32,669 nucleotides of DNA. It comes from Porphyromonas sp. COT-239 OH1446. GTDB taxonomy: Bacteria; Bacteroidota; Bacteroidia; Bacteroidales; Porphyromonadaceae. The notes under the pieces are model-generated. The model had not been told where the DNA came from. It did not search any database and saw only the letters and a list, made by a program, of their open reading frames with translations. Within the stretch, counting starts at the first letter, position 1. Each line of letters opens with the position of its first letter. A program made the translations under genes and the position numbers. This document shows, piece after piece, positions 15,742 through 24,310 of this stretch. The stretch spans positions 124,897 to 157,565 of the forward strand of contig NZ_JRAO01000027.1 of the NCBI RefSeq assembly GCF_000768875.1. The letters run 5' to 3'.

Positions 15742-17121
15742 TTACTGGATAGTCTCGACCGATGCCTCTATACTCTGCCTGGAGAGGCGAATACGCAGCC
15801 GATCGCCCCTATTAAGGGTAGAGGCCTCGGTGATGATCTTCCCCTCGTGCTCGACGATGGCGAAACCTCGGCTAAGGATGTGCTCAGGGTGCGACAGACG
15901 AATGGCTGTCTCTAGCTGGTCAAGGCGAGCCCTCCAGCGGGCTTCATGCCCCCGAACCAGCACCCCGAGGGGCAGCACAAGACGCTCGAGCCTGGATGCT
16001 CGCTGCTCCATCACCCTGCGGCCCAGGTGGGGTAAGCTCTCAGCAAGGCTTCCTACACGCCTAAGCTCAAGGGCAAGGCGTTGGGAGAGCGAATGGCTTA
16101 GGCGACGGTGTAGCTGGCTCTGACGCAGTCCCTCGAGCTCGAGCCTGCGAGCCCCTAGGCGAGGCAGCAACGCAAGCATTTGCTCAAGCCTACGCTCTCG
16201 GTAGGCCATGAGCTCCAGGACAGCTAGGCGAAGCCTTTGGCCTCCTGCCTCGAGGAGGCGAAGCTCACCGTAGAGGTTCTGTACGAGATAGTCAGCAACA
16301 GCAGTAGGTGTCTTGAAGCTCGTATGGGCCACCATATCTAGGACACTAAGGTCTCGCTCGTGTCCAATGCCACTGAAGAGGGGAAGAGGAAACTGTGCAC
16401 AGTACTCGCAGAGCTCATAGCTATCGAAGGCACGCAATTCACTCACTGCCCCTCCACCTCGAATGATCACCACAGCATCGAAATGGCTGCGAACAGCAAA
16501 GATACGCCTTAGGGCAGCAATGACCGAAGACGTTGTTTGCTCTCCCTGCATTTGGGCAGAAAAGAGAGCAGTATAGAAGTGTAATCCATAGTGATTGTCC
16601 CTAAGATGTCGCACGAAGTCGCCATAGCCTGCAGCCCCCTGTGCCGACACGATGGCGATACGCTGTAGGGGGCGAGGCAGCTCGAGCGACTTGTTGACCT
16701 CGAGGATGCCATGACGCTTGAGACGCTCGATGGTCTCTAGCTTCAGCCGAGCAAGTTCGCCCAAGGAATAGCTCGGATCAATCTCATGAATCTGTAGGCT
16801 CAGACCATACTGCTCGTGGTAACTGATCGAGACCCGAGCGAGGATGTTCATCCCCGAGGTCAATGGTCCTGCACCCGAGGCAATGAGGCTCTGGCGGATC
16901 TCGGCATAGGTAGAAGCCCAAATCGTCGCCCGTACTCGAGCCACGACATTGCCCGTACTCCCCTTCTCGAGTAGCTCCATGTAGCAGTGCCCCGAAGCCC
17001 CTGCATGTCTGAGGTCGCTCGTCTCGGCACGTACCCAGTAGGTCGAAGAGAATGAGGCCTCGAGACAGCGGCGCACCGAGCCTGTAAGCTCGAGCAGACT
17101 ATAGCTTCGTGGTCTGGACAT
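15742..17121 (-). CDS. xseA: Exodeoxyribonuclease VII large subunit
   Basis: Large subunit of exonuclease VII, which degrades single-stranded DNA to oligonucleotides. The 459-residue protein has an N-terminal OB-fold domain (YWVRAETSDLRHAGASGHCYMEL...), a catalytic domain with IAIVSAQGAAGYGDF and VVIIRGGGAVSELRAFDSYELC, the conserved FSGIGHERDLSVLDMVAHTSFKTPTAVADYL segment (split over adjacent motifs), and a long Arg/Leu-rich coiled-coil region from about 280 to 400, ending with the HILSRGFAIV tail. The usual partner gene xseB (about 65 codons) is not found in the 28-bp gap or elsewhere in the window. 32 bp after the HIRAN gene. Confidence 0.95.
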   Translation of the reverse strand: MSRPRSYSLLELTGSVRRCLEASFSSTYWVRAETSDLRHAGASGHCYMELLEKGSTGNVVARVRATIWASTYAEIRQSLIASGAGPLTSGMNILARVSISYHEQYGLSLQIHEIDPSYSLGELARLKLETIERLKRHGILEVNKSLELPRPLQRIAIVSAQGAAGYGDFVRHLRDNHYGLHFYTALFSAQMQGEQTTSSVIAALRRIFAVRSHFDAVVIIRGGGAVSELRAFDSYELCEYCAQFPLPLFSGIGHERDLSVLDMVAHTSFKTPTAVADYLVQNLYGELRLLEAGGQRLRLAVLELMAYRERRLEQMLALLPRLGARRLELEGLRQSQLHRRLSHSLSQRLALELRRVGSLAESLPHLGRRVMEQRASRLERLVLPLGVLVRGHEARWRARLDQLETAIRLSHPEHILSRGFAIVEHEGKIITEASTLNRGDRLRIRLSRQSIEASVETIQ

Positions 17122-17153
17122 CTATGGCTGTGAAGAGTAAGAAGTAAAAGCCT

Positions 17154-17663
17154 TTATTCGGACCGAACCTCCTCGACAGCCTCTACTGTGGGCTGAGCCT
17201 TGGGCTGAGGGGTACGGCGAGTGTACTTGCGCTTGGGCTTGGGCTCTGCCGTCTTGGCGGAGTCTACCTTGGGTTTGCGGGTAGAGGCATTCATCGAGGG
17301 GATCTGATCCCGAGAGATGATCTTGAGCGTGCAGTGGATCTGCCCATCGGTATGCTTATCGGGACAGACACGGTTGATCCTTAGAGAGAAGATCTCCTTG
17401 TAGCCAGCACGCAGGAGCTTGGCCACGAGCTCATTCTTCTCGCTGGGGATGTAGCCTAAATGTTTATCGCCCAAGAGGATCTTAATCGCATTCGGATCGT
17501 AGTAGTTATGCTCTTCGAGCTCTAGATCTAGCTCCACACCGATCGAGAGCTGGTCGAATACTTCAAGGCCATCATAGTACTTGAAGCCTGCGATGCAAAA
17601 GTCTGAGAGGAAGTTGTTTGGGTGCATGGGCTGTACAGCCTCGGGGGATGTTTGCGGTCTCAT
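17154..17663 (-). CDS. HIRAN-domain protein
   Basis: A 169-residue protein with a HIRAN domain at about 20-117 (FCIAGFKYYDGLEVFDQL, EEHNYYDPNAIKILL, HLGYIPSEKNELVAKLL). HIRAN domains bind DNA 3' ends or stalled-fork structures; in bacteria they often occur alone. The tail (about 125-169) is Lys/Arg/Pro-rich (KPKRKYTRRTPQPK) and then acidic, fitting nucleic-acid contact. Start choice is uncertain: MRPQTS at 17663 has an A-rich context, and MIILLEIN at 17705 is also possible. The frame stays open up to 17834, but a -7 box at 17721-17728 makes those earlier starts unlikely. It heads the run into xseA and recF, so a DNA-repair role is a reasonable inference. Confidence 0.8.
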   Translation of the reverse strand: MRPQTSPEAVQPMHPNNFLSDFCIAGFKYYDGLEVFDQLSIGVELDLELEEHNYYDPNAIKILLGDKHLGYIPSEKNELVAKLLRAGYKEIFSLRINRVCPDKHTDGQIHCTLKIISRDQIPSMNASTRKPKVDSAKTAEPKPKRKYTRRTPQPKAQPTVEAVEEVRSE

Positions 17664-17720
17664 TACTGTTTCGTTTATATCGTTTATCTCTAGGAGGATT
17701 ATCATCGACGCTATGCAAAG

Positions 17721-17728
17721 CAAAGTTA
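17721..17728 (-). promoter_or_regulatory. -7 box for the HIRAN-xseA-recF run
   Basis: The minus strand reads TAACTTTG (TAnnTTTG), identical to the box of prs. It lies about 15 bp before the ATG at 17705 and 57 bp before that at 17663. Confidence 0.55.
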
Positions 17729-17826
17729 AAGAAAATCTAAGCATTTGCCCCCCACCTCTTGTATTCTCACAGGGCAACCGCATCAAATCTTTAGGAGCTT
17801 CTTGAGAACGTGAGTTCGGTATAAGC

Positions 17827-18036
17827 TCACGCAACTAATTCTTGAGAGTCAATGTGTTCTAGGTTTAGAGAAGGCTTCTTCTCAAGTGTTTGATAGGCAA
17901 TAAGCCCTGCTAGCAGGTTAGAAATGAAGTTGTGAAGGGAACGATGCCTGGTGTGCTCTACTTGGCAAATGTTCTTCAATTCATCATTGACACACTCCAC
18001 CAAGGCTCTTTGACGCAGTAAGACCTTATCACAGTC
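17827..18036 (-). pseudogene. IS982-family transposase remnant (C-terminal part)
   Basis: The minus strand encodes about 70 codons ending at a TGA at 17827: [19 protein letters not shown], then [20 protein letters not shown], then [20 protein letters not shown]. This matches the C-terminal end of IS982-family transposases. The upstream part is missing: the frame hits a stop at 18055-18057 inside the adjacent palindrome. The remainder of the transposase and the opposite IS end are not in the window, so this is an insertion-sequence relic. No target-site duplication could be identified. Confidence 0.85.
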
Positions 18037-18114
18037 GTCCCTTAAAAAGCAATGCTAAGCGAGAGGTCATCCATGAATGACTCCTCGCTTAGCAAGGCTT
18101 TTTAAGGGATGACT
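18033..18114. repeat. 82-bp near-perfect palindrome (MITE-like)
   Basis: Arms 18033-18063 and 18084-18114 match at 28 of 31 positions in inverted orientation (AGTCrTCCCTTAAAAAGC then TGCTAAGCGAG after two mismatched bases). The 20-bp centre keeps the same symmetry axis (GTCAT at 66-70 pairing with ATGAC at 77-81 of the 18000s), so the whole element can fold as one hairpin of about 38-41 bp. It begins where the IS982 remnant breaks off and ends 10 bp before the -7 box of the next gene. It could be a MITE, or two fused IS ends. Confidence 0.85.
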
Positions 18115-18123
18115 ATTTAGTAT

Positions 18124-18131
18124 TATCTTTG
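18124..18131 (+). promoter_or_regulatory. -7 box for the phosphodiesterase operon
   Basis: TATCTTTG matches TAnnTTTG; the leader to the ATG at 18206 is about 70 nt. It sits 10 bp after the palindrome, so the -33 region falls inside the palindrome's right arm. Confidence 0.6.
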
Positions 18132-18205
18132 CTGAGACGAACAGAATTGGATTCGCTCCACAGAGATCAGGATAGACAAAAGACTTATATTGAGATACAA
18201 CGAAA

Positions 18206-19453
18206 ATGAAAACAAAACAAACCTACGCCCTCCTGCCAAGGCAGAGCCATCTATTCGGCCTCATCCTCCTCATCAGTCTCCTACTGCCTAGCTGTGTGAG
18301 CCAATCCTCAGCTCCGGAGCGTTATGTCGTAGTCCTCTCGCTTGATGGTTTCCGATGGGACTATCAAAACAGGACCGAGACTCCAGCTTTCGACGAGATA
18401 GATCGTGAAGGACTCTCTGGACGCTTCCGCCCCTGTTACCCTTCGCTCACCTTCCCCAACCACTATGCTATGGCAACGGGATTACACCCCAACAACCACG
18501 GCATCGTGGGCAATGAGTTTTGGGACGAAGAGGGACGACACTACCGCATCGGCAAGCGTGAGGCCGTTGAGGATCCGACCTTCTACCTCGGCGAACCCCT
18601 ATGGAATACTGCCCGTCGTGCAGGTTTGCGCTCGGCAAGCTTCTTCTGGGTGGGCTCCGAAAGCCCCATCGGAGGGCATCATCCTGACCTGTGGAAGAAG
18701 TATGACAGCTCCGTCCCCTACACCCAACGAGCGGACTCCGTCATCAGTTGGCTCTCCCTGCCCAAGGAAGAACGCCCTCAACTGATCATGTGGTACCTTG
18801 AAGAGCCAGACCATACTGGACATGAGTACGGCACAGAGGCCGAGGAGACTCGACAGATGATCTCACAGATGGATAGCCTCGTGGGTTACTTCCGCAGTCG
18901 CCTAGCCGAGCTTCCCATTGCCTCTCAGGTGGACTTTATCATCGTCTCCGACCATGGGATGATGACCTACGACATGAGTCGCTTAGTTAATCTAGCTCAT
19001 TACCTCAATCTCGACAGCATTGAGCACGTCTCCACTGGGCCTTTCTCACACATCTATCCCAAGGAAGGCTATGCCGAGACCGCCTACCAAAGACTACAGA
19101 ATGTCCTTGGGATCAAGGTCTACCGCAAGGGGGAGATGCCCGAGCGGCTACACTTCGGCACAAGCCCCCGCATCGGAGAGCTCGTTGTCATGGCAGAGCT
19201 AGGCGTACCCGTAACCTGCACCCCAGAGGGCAAGCCTATTAAGCTGCTCGCCGCAGGGCACGGCAACGACAATGCGCACCCAGAGATGCACGCCCTCTTC
19301 AAGGCCGTAGGCCCAAGTTTCGAGGCCGGTAGACGCCTCGAGGAGCCTATCCCCAACATCACCCTCTACCCTCTCGTGTGCAAGATCCTAGGCATGAAGC
19401 CCGCTCCACACGATGCCGACGAGGCCCTTGCCGAAAGCCTCATCAAACGATAA
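18206..19453 (+). CDS. Ectonucleotide pyrophosphatase/phosphodiesterase-type lipoprotein
   Basis: A 415-residue alkaline-phosphatase-superfamily enzyme of the nucleotide pyrophosphatase/phosphodiesterase (NPP/ENPP) type, cleaving phosphodiester bonds outside the cytoplasm. Lipoprotein signal with lipobox LLPSC, Cys30. Metal ligand Asp47 in SLDGFRWDY, catalytic Thr82 in PSLTFPNHYAMATGLHP, then EEPDHTGHEYG (Asp and His ligands), VSDHGM (Asp-His) and AAGHGND (His). The length is close to that of other bacterial NPPs. First gene of a plus-strand run with DUF4924 (15 bp gap), rfbD and prfC. Substrate (nucleotide or lipid diester) unknown. Confidence 0.92.
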   Translation: MKTKQTYALLPRQSHLFGLILLISLLLPSCVSQSSAPERYVVVLSLDGFRWDYQNRTETPAFDEIDREGLSGRFRPCYPSLTFPNHYAMATGLHPNNHGIVGNEFWDEEGRHYRIGKREAVEDPTFYLGEPLWNTARRAGLRSASFFWVGSESPIGGHHPDLWKKYDSSVPYTQRADSVISWLSLPKEERPQLIMWYLEEPDHTGHEYGTEAEETRQMISQMDSLVGYFRSRLAELPIASQVDFIIVSDHGMMTYDMSRLVNLAHYLNLDSIEHVSTGPFSHIYPKEGYAETAYQRLQNVLGIKVYRKGEMPERLHFGTSPRIGELVVMAELGVPVTCTPEGKPIKLLAAGHGNDNAHPEMHALFKAVGPSFEAGRRLEEPIPNITLYPLVCKILGMKPAPHDADEALAESLIKR

Positions 19454-19468
19454 GCCTCCCCCTCGCCT

Positions 19469-20023
19469 ATGATCGTAGCACAAGCCAAGCGCAAGGAGAA
19501 TATCTGCGAGTATCTGCTCTATATGTGGCAGGTGGAGGACATGATCCGAGCCGTCGGCTGTAGCGTCGAGGGCATTAGGCAGCACATCCTCCCTCGATAC
19601 GAGGTGAGCGAGGCCGAGCGAGCGGAGATCCTCCGCTGGTACACCGAGCTCTGCGACATGATGCTCAGCGAGGGCAAGCGAGAGCGAGGCCACCTCGACG
19701 TCCACCGCATCGTCCTCATGCAGCTTGAGGATCTGCACCGCAGACTGCTCTCCGACGAGCGAGAGGTCATCTATGCTGGCCTGCACTTTCAGGTGCTGCC
19801 AGCCATCATTCAGCTTCGGACTAAAAGTGGTGAGGCCGAGGTGGGCGATCTAGAGACCTGCTTCAACGCCCTCTACGGCTACCTCACCCTCAGCCTCAAG
19901 GGGGAGGCCATCAGTCAGGAGACCCGCAAGTCCATCCAACAAATGAGCTCGCTGCTGGCCATGCTTGCCCACCGCTACAAGATGGAGCAAGAGGGACAAT
20001 CAATAGAGCAAAACGGAGAGTAG
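19469..20023 (+). CDS. DUF4924 family protein
   Basis: A 184-residue, largely alpha-helical cytosolic protein of the Bacteroidetes-restricted DUF4924 family. The N-terminus IVAQAKRKENICEYLLYMWQ and VEDMIRAVGC, and the later EILRWYTELCDMMLSEGKRE, fit the family pattern. No catalytic motif, signal peptide or membrane segment seen, and no function is known. The gene stops 1 bp before the rfbD start and lies 15 bp after the phosphodiesterase gene. The order DUF4924, rfbD, prfC recurs in Bacteroidales (from memory), suggesting a stable operon. Confidence 0.85.
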   Translation: MIVAQAKRKENICEYLLYMWQVEDMIRAVGCSVEGIRQHILPRYEVSEAERAEILRWYTELCDMMLSEGKRERGHLDVHRIVLMQLEDLHRRLLSDEREVIYAGLHFQVLPAIIQLRTKSGEAEVGDLETCFNALYGYLTLSLKGEAISQETRKSIQQMSSLLAMLAHRYKMEQEGQSIEQNGE

Positions 20024-20024
20024 T

Positions 20025-20939
20025 ATGGGCATAGGACATAGGAAGATACGCCTGATATCCATAGGTTCAAAGGGGCAGCTTGGTCGCTCAATCGAAGCCG
20101 TCTGTCGTACCCATCCCTCGATCGAGTACTTAGGTCTCGACAGAGCTCAGCTCGACATTCGAGAGCAGGGAGCTCTGGAGAGCTACCTACGTACTCGTCC
20201 AAGTAGTCTCCCCTCGGTCGTGGTCAATTGCGCCGCATACACCTCGGTCGATGCTGCCGAGAGCCATGAGGGCGAGGCCTACGCTGTCAATGCCTACGGA
20301 GCTGGATACCTAGCCTACAGTGCCCTCATGAGCGACCTCATGATGATCCAGATCAGTACCGACTACGTCTTTGACGGCTCGGCCACGAGTCCCATTGCAG
20401 AGGATGCAGAGCCCTCCCCCCTCTCCGTCTATGGAGAGACTAAGTACATGGGTGAGTATAATGTGCGCCACCTCTTGGGCCTCAGAGGCCTTGTGCTCAG
20501 GACCTCGTGGCTCTACAGCCCGTATGGAGTAAACTTTGTCCATCGGATGAGAGAGCTCGCCCAAGGGCACAAGCAGCTGCGCATCGTTCGGGATCAGATT
20601 GGCTCGCCAACCTATGCGCCGCACCTGGCTGAGGCGATTGTCCGCCTCGCTCTCGTTGCAGTGCAGGAGGGATGCTTCCGAGCTCAAACCCTTCATTACG
20701 CGGGGGCGGGGGCGTGCTCCTGGTACGACCTAGCCCGAGCAACGATCGAGCTCGGGGGCTACGACACGGAGGTTGTGCCTATCACTACGGCCGAATACCC
20801 CACTGCTGCCCGAAGGCCTGCCTACAGCGTCCTCTCGTCGGAGCGCATCGGCAGCCTCTACGGCATAGAGCCTCAGCCCTGGATAGAGGGGCTGAGGGAG
20901 TATTATCGCCACATCGGGCGAGATCAGCATACCCAATAA
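20025..20939 (+). CDS. rfbD: dTDP-4-dehydrorhamnose reductase
   Basis: Last step of dTDP-L-rhamnose synthesis: NAD(P)H-dependent reduction of dTDP-4-keto-L-rhamnose. The 304-residue short-chain dehydrogenase has nucleotide-binding GSKGQLG at 14-20, [12 protein letters not shown] near 68-79, ISTDYVFDG at 110-118, and the YGETK catalytic Tyr/Lys motif at 136-140, then [15 protein letters not shown] and a [13 protein letters not shown] segment. Works with rfbC elsewhere in the window; rfbA and rfbB are not visible. Adjacent genes are 1 bp away on both sides, so it is tightly coupled to DUF4924 and prfC. Confidence 0.95.
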   Translation: MGIGHRKIRLISIGSKGQLGRSIEAVCRTHPSIEYLGLDRAQLDIREQGALESYLRTRPSSLPSVVVNCAAYTSVDAAESHEGEAYAVNAYGAGYLAYSALMSDLMMIQISTDYVFDGSATSPIAEDAEPSPLSVYGETKYMGEYNVRHLLGLRGLVLRTSWLYSPYGVNFVHRMRELAQGHKQLRIVRDQIGSPTYAPHLAEAIVRLALVAVQEGCFRAQTLHYAGAGACSWYDLARATIELGGYDTEVVPITTAEYPTAARRPAYSVLSSERIGSLYGIEPQPWIEGLREYYRHIGRDQHTQ

Positions 20940-20940
20940 T

Positions 20941-22527
20941 ATGAGTACCTATAAAGAAGAAATAGACCTTAGGCGAACCTTCGCCATCATCAGCCACCCT
21001 GATGCAGGGAAGACCACCCTGACGGAGAAGCTTCTCCTCTTCGGTGGAGCAATCCATGTGGCAGGAGCTGTCAAGAGCAATAAGATCAAGAAGACCGCCA
21101 CCAGCGACTGGATGGAGATCGAGAAGCAACGCGGTATCTCGGTCGCCACCTCGGTCATGGGCTTCGAGTACAATGGCCACAAGATCAATATCCTCGACAC
21201 CCCTGGACACCAGGACTTCGCCGAGGATACCTTCCGCACCCTGACAGCGGTCGATAGTGTAATCATCGTCATCGACTCGGCCAAGGGCGTAGAGGCACAA
21301 ACCCGTAAGCTGATGGAGGTATGCCGCATGCGCAAGACTCCAGTAATTGTCTTCATCAACAAGCTCGACCGTGAGGGGCGAGACCCCTTTGATCTACTGG
21401 ATGAGGTCGAGGAGGAGCTTCAGATCTCAGTACGTCCGCTCTCCTGGCCAATAGACATGGGGGTGCGCTTTAGGGGCGTATATAATATCTACGAACAGGG
21501 ACTTAATCTCTTCACCCCCGACAAGCAGCGCATCACCGAGAGTGTCGCCTTTGCGGACATCAATGCCCCAGGTCTAGAGCAGTACATCTCAGCCGAGCAG
21601 GCGGACAAGCTGCGTGCAGATCTAGAATTGGTCGATGGGGTGTACCCCGAGTTCGACCGAGAGGCCTACCTCAAGGGCGATCTAGCCCCAGTCTTCTTCG
21701 GCTCTGCGCTGAACAACTTCGGCGTGCAGGAGCTGCTCAACTGCTTTGTAGACATTGCCCCCTCGCCTCAACCCGTACGGGCTGAGGAGCGAGAGGTGAG
21801 TCCCTACGAAGAGGGCTTCACGGGCTTTGTCTTCAAAATCCATGCCAATATGGATCCGAACCACCGCAGCTGTATTGCCTTCGTGAAGATCTGCTCTGGC
21901 CGCTTCGAGCGCAATGCTGCCTACAAGCACATCCGCCTGGGAAAGACAATGAAGTTCAGCAGCCCCACAGCCTTCATGGCCCAGCGCAAGGAGACGGTGG
22001 AGGAGGCTTTCGCTGGGGACATCATCGGTCTGCCGGACACGGGTAACTTCCGGATCGGCGACACGCTCACCTCGGGCGAGGAGCTGCACTTTAGAGGTCT
22101 GCCGAGCTTCTCTCCTGAGCAGTTCAAATACATCGAGAACCAAGATCCGCTCAAAACAAAACAGCTAGCTAAGGGGATCGATCAGCTCATGGGCGAGGGT
22201 GTGGCACAGCTCTTCACCAATCAATTCAATGGGCGCAAGATCATCGGCACAGTGGGTCAGCTACAGTTTGAGGTGATCCAGTACCGCCTCCTGCACGAGT
22301 ACGGGGCAGCCTGCCGCTGGGAGCCTGTGAACCTCTATAAGGCCTGCTGGATAGAGAGCGACAATGCTGAGGCTCTAGACAACTTCAAACGTCGTAAGGC
22401 CCAATACATGGCCAAAGACCTTGCTGGTCGAGATGTTTACCTAGCCGACTCGGGCTACGTGCTCACGATGGCTCAGCAGGACTTCCCCGATATTCGCTTC
22501 CACTTCACGAGCGAATTTGGGCACTAA
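20941..22527 (+). CDS. prfC: Peptide chain release factor 3
   Basis: RF3, a GTPase that recycles RF1 and RF2 after termination. The 528-residue protein has G1 HPDAGKTT at 19-26, the switch region [11 protein letters not shown]3 DTPGHQD at 86-92 and G4 NKLD at 140-143, followed by EF-G-like domains II and III ([21 protein letters not shown], then [15 protein letters not shown], characteristic of RF3). Length as in the family. It begins 1 bp after the rfbD stop, at the end of the DUF4924-rfbD-prfC run. No terminator is visible before the GH109 gene 57 bp later. Confidence 0.97.
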   Translation: MSTYKEEIDLRRTFAIISHPDAGKTTLTEKLLLFGGAIHVAGAVKSNKIKKTATSDWMEIEKQRGISVATSVMGFEYNGHKINILDTPGHQDFAEDTFRTLTAVDSVIIVIDSAKGVEAQTRKLMEVCRMRKTPVIVFINKLDREGRDPFDLLDEVEEELQISVRPLSWPIDMGVRFRGVYNIYEQGLNLFTPDKQRITESVAFADINAPGLEQYISAEQADKLRADLELVDGVYPEFDREAYLKGDLAPVFFGSALNNFGVQELLNCFVDIAPSPQPVRAEEREVSPYEEGFTGFVFKIHANMDPNHRSCIAFVKICSGRFERNAAYKHIRLGKTMKFSSPTAFMAQRKETVEEAFAGDIIGLPDTGNFRIGDTLTSGEELHFRGLPSFSPEQFKYIENQDPLKTKQLAKGIDQLMGEGVAQLFTNQFNGRKIIGTVGQLQFEVIQYRLLHEYGAACRWEPVNLYKACWIESDNAEALDNFKRRKAQYMAKDLAGRDVYLADSGYVLTMAQQDFPDIRFHFTSEFGH

Positions 22528-22584
22528 CATGGGTTTATAGAACAAATCAATAGATAATCACAATTCAATCCAAACACTATTCTC

Positions 22585-23994
22585 ATGAAGAAGATCAAGC
22601 AAATGGCAAGCCTCGTGCTTGCTGGGCTTTTGCTCACGAGCTCTCTAGCCTCCTGTCAGGAGACTAAGACTCAGTGCACAAGCCACATCATCCCCGTGGA
22701 AACACCCGCTCGCCCCGCTGGGCAGAAGGACGTGCTCGGCCTCAGACACGACCCGATCCCCGTGGTGCGTGTGGGCTTCATCGGCCTGGGAATGCGCGGC
22801 CCTGGTGCGGTACAACGCTTCACCCACCTCGAGGGGGTAGAGATCAAGGCTCTATGCGACCTGCATCCTGAACGGGTGGCTAAGAGTCAGAATATCCTAA
22901 CTCAAGCGGGGAAGCCTGCAGCTGCTGAATATAGCGGTAGCGAAGAGGCCTGGAAGCAACTCTGCGAACGTGAAGACATCGACCTCGTCTACATCGCCAC
23001 TGACTGGAAGCATCATGCCGAGATGATGATCTACGCAATGGAGCAGGGCAAGCACGTGGCCTGCGAAGTGCCTGCGATCATGAACCTCAAGGAGGCTTGG
23101 GACGTAGTCAATACGGCTGAGAGAACTCAACGCCACTGCATGATGTTGGAGAACTGCGTCTACGACTTCTTTGAGCTCACCACGCTCAACATGGCTCAGC
23201 AGGGCCTCTTCGGCGAGGTGCTCAGCGGTAAGGGTGCCTATATCCACAACCTCGAGCCCTTCTGGCTGGACTACGAAAACGACTGGAGATTTAAGTACAA
23301 CAAGGAGCACCGTGGCGATGTGTATGCCACACACGGCCTAGGCCCTGTTTGCTTCGCCTTAGATATTCACCGTGGAGACAAGATGGACTACCTCGTAGCC
23401 ATGGATGTGCCTGCCGTTACGATTCCCAAGTACATCGAGCAGCAGAGAGGCGAACCTGTAGGCGAGTTCAAGAATGGTGAGATGACCCATACCCTCATCA
23501 AGACAAACAAGGGTAAGACCATCTACCTAGAGCACAACGTAGCCTCCTATCGCCCCTACGACCGTATGTATCAGCTCATCGGTACGGACGGCTTCGCCAA
23601 CAAGTACCCCACTACGGGGATCTGCCTGCGTCCTACGGAGGAGAATAAGAGTGCTGTACCCGATCATGAGGATCTGACCAAACACAGCTTCGTAAGCAAG
23701 GAGACTGAGAAGATGCTCATGGAGAAGTACCAGCACCCCATAGCCAAGGACATCGTCGAGAAGGCAAAGAAGGTAGGCGGACACGGCGGCATGGACTTCA
23801 TCATGGACTACCGTCTGATCTACTGTCTGCAGAAGGGTCTGCCTCTCGACATGGACGTATATGACCTGGCCGAATGGTCAGTGATCGGAGACCTAACCCG
23901 CATCTCTCTCGAGAACAACTCTGCCCCTGTAGAGGTACCTGACTTCACTCGTGGCGAGTGGAAGCGCATCAAGGGCGTTCGCTTCGCTCAGTAA
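22585..23994 (+). CDS. GH109-type Gfo/Idh/MocA lipoprotein (alpha-N-acetylgalactosaminidase-like)
   Basis: A 469-residue exported Gfo/Idh/MocA-fold protein, closest in pattern to family GH109, NAD-dependent glycosidases that remove terminal alpha-GalNAc (as on blood-group A antigen and mucin glycans). Lipoprotein signal ending SLASC (Cys24). Rossmann segment VGFIGLGMRGPG at 63-74, then ALCDLHPERV, VYIATDWKHHAEM, GKHVACEVPA, and the GH109-like stretch GGHGGMDFIMDYRL near 403-416. The Rossmann fold keeps the cofactor bound inside, so export with bound NAD is expected for this family. Substrate is inferred from the family only. Follows prfC by 57 bp and ends in a strong terminator. Confidence 0.87.
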   Translation: MKKIKQMASLVLAGLLLTSSLASCQETKTQCTSHIIPVETPARPAGQKDVLGLRHDPIPVVRVGFIGLGMRGPGAVQRFTHLEGVEIKALCDLHPERVAKSQNILTQAGKPAAAEYSGSEEAWKQLCEREDIDLVYIATDWKHHAEMMIYAMEQGKHVACEVPAIMNLKEAWDVVNTAERTQRHCMMLENCVYDFFELTTLNMAQQGLFGEVLSGKGAYIHNLEPFWLDYENDWRFKYNKEHRGDVYATHGLGPVCFALDIHRGDKMDYLVAMDVPAVTIPKYIEQQRGEPVGEFKNGEMTHTLIKTNKGKTIYLEHNVASYRPYDRMYQLIGTDGFANKYPTTGICLRPTEENKSAVPDHEDLTKHSFVSKETEKMLMEKYQHPIAKDIVEKAKKVGGHGGMDFIMDYRLIYCLQKGLPLDMDVYDLAEWSVIGDLTRISLENNSAPVEVPDFTRGEWKRIKGVRFAQ

Positions 23995-24021
23995 TCACCG
24001 AGGGTAATGCCCTCCTAGTGC

Positions 24022-24062
24022 TACGGCCTAAGATCCTTTGTGGATCTTAGGCCGTATTCTTT
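24022..24062 (+). terminator. Terminator after the GH109-type gene
   Basis: Perfect 15-bp stem TACGGCCTAAGATCC (24022-24036) with its complement (24042-24056), loop TTTGT, followed by TTCTTTAAT. Closes the plus-strand run that began at 18206. Confidence 0.9.
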
Positions 24063-24128
24063 AATCCCTACAGCTCCTCGAGTGCGTGCCTATCGGATAA
24101 GCGGCGAAGAAGCTATATGGCCCCGCCT

Positions 24129-24220
24129 CTGAGCTCCTACTTATATCTCGACAGAGGTCTAGATAGGAGTTCACTCGAGCTCCTATCTGAGTCTCGGTGG
24201 CGATCCTACTTAGACCTCTA
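24129..24220. repeat. Intergenic 23-bp modular repeat array C (4 units, mixed orientation)
   Basis: Core hexamers start at 24135 (rev), 24163 (fwd), 24181 (rev) and 24204 (rev). Spacings of 28, 18 and 23 again fit abutting 23-bp units with orientation flips. Lies between the convergent GH109-type gene and uvrB, flanked by the terminators of both. The rest of the 24063-24310 gap shows no gene. Confidence 0.82.
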
Positions 24221-24230
24221 TCGCCTCTCA

Positions 24231-24275
24231 AAAGTGCGATGCCCTGTAGCCCACTCGGAGGGGTTGCAGGGCATC
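24231..24275 (-). terminator. Terminator of the trpS-uvrB run
   Basis: GATGCCCTG (24238-24246) pairs with CAGGGCATC (24267-24275). On the minus strand it is followed by GCACTTTTGAG, a short T-run. It lies about 36 bp after the uvrB stop. Confidence 0.65.
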
Positions 24276-24310
24276 TCGCTCTTGGGCTATAGCGATGGGC
24301 CTCAGGGGAG

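Noticed and set aside
17664-17834. Upstream extension of the HIRAN protein with a hydrophobic N-terminus (from 17744 or 17834)
   Set aside because: A TAACTTTG box at 17721-17728 lies inside it, so these codons are probably not in the transcript; the apparent signal anchor is likely chance.
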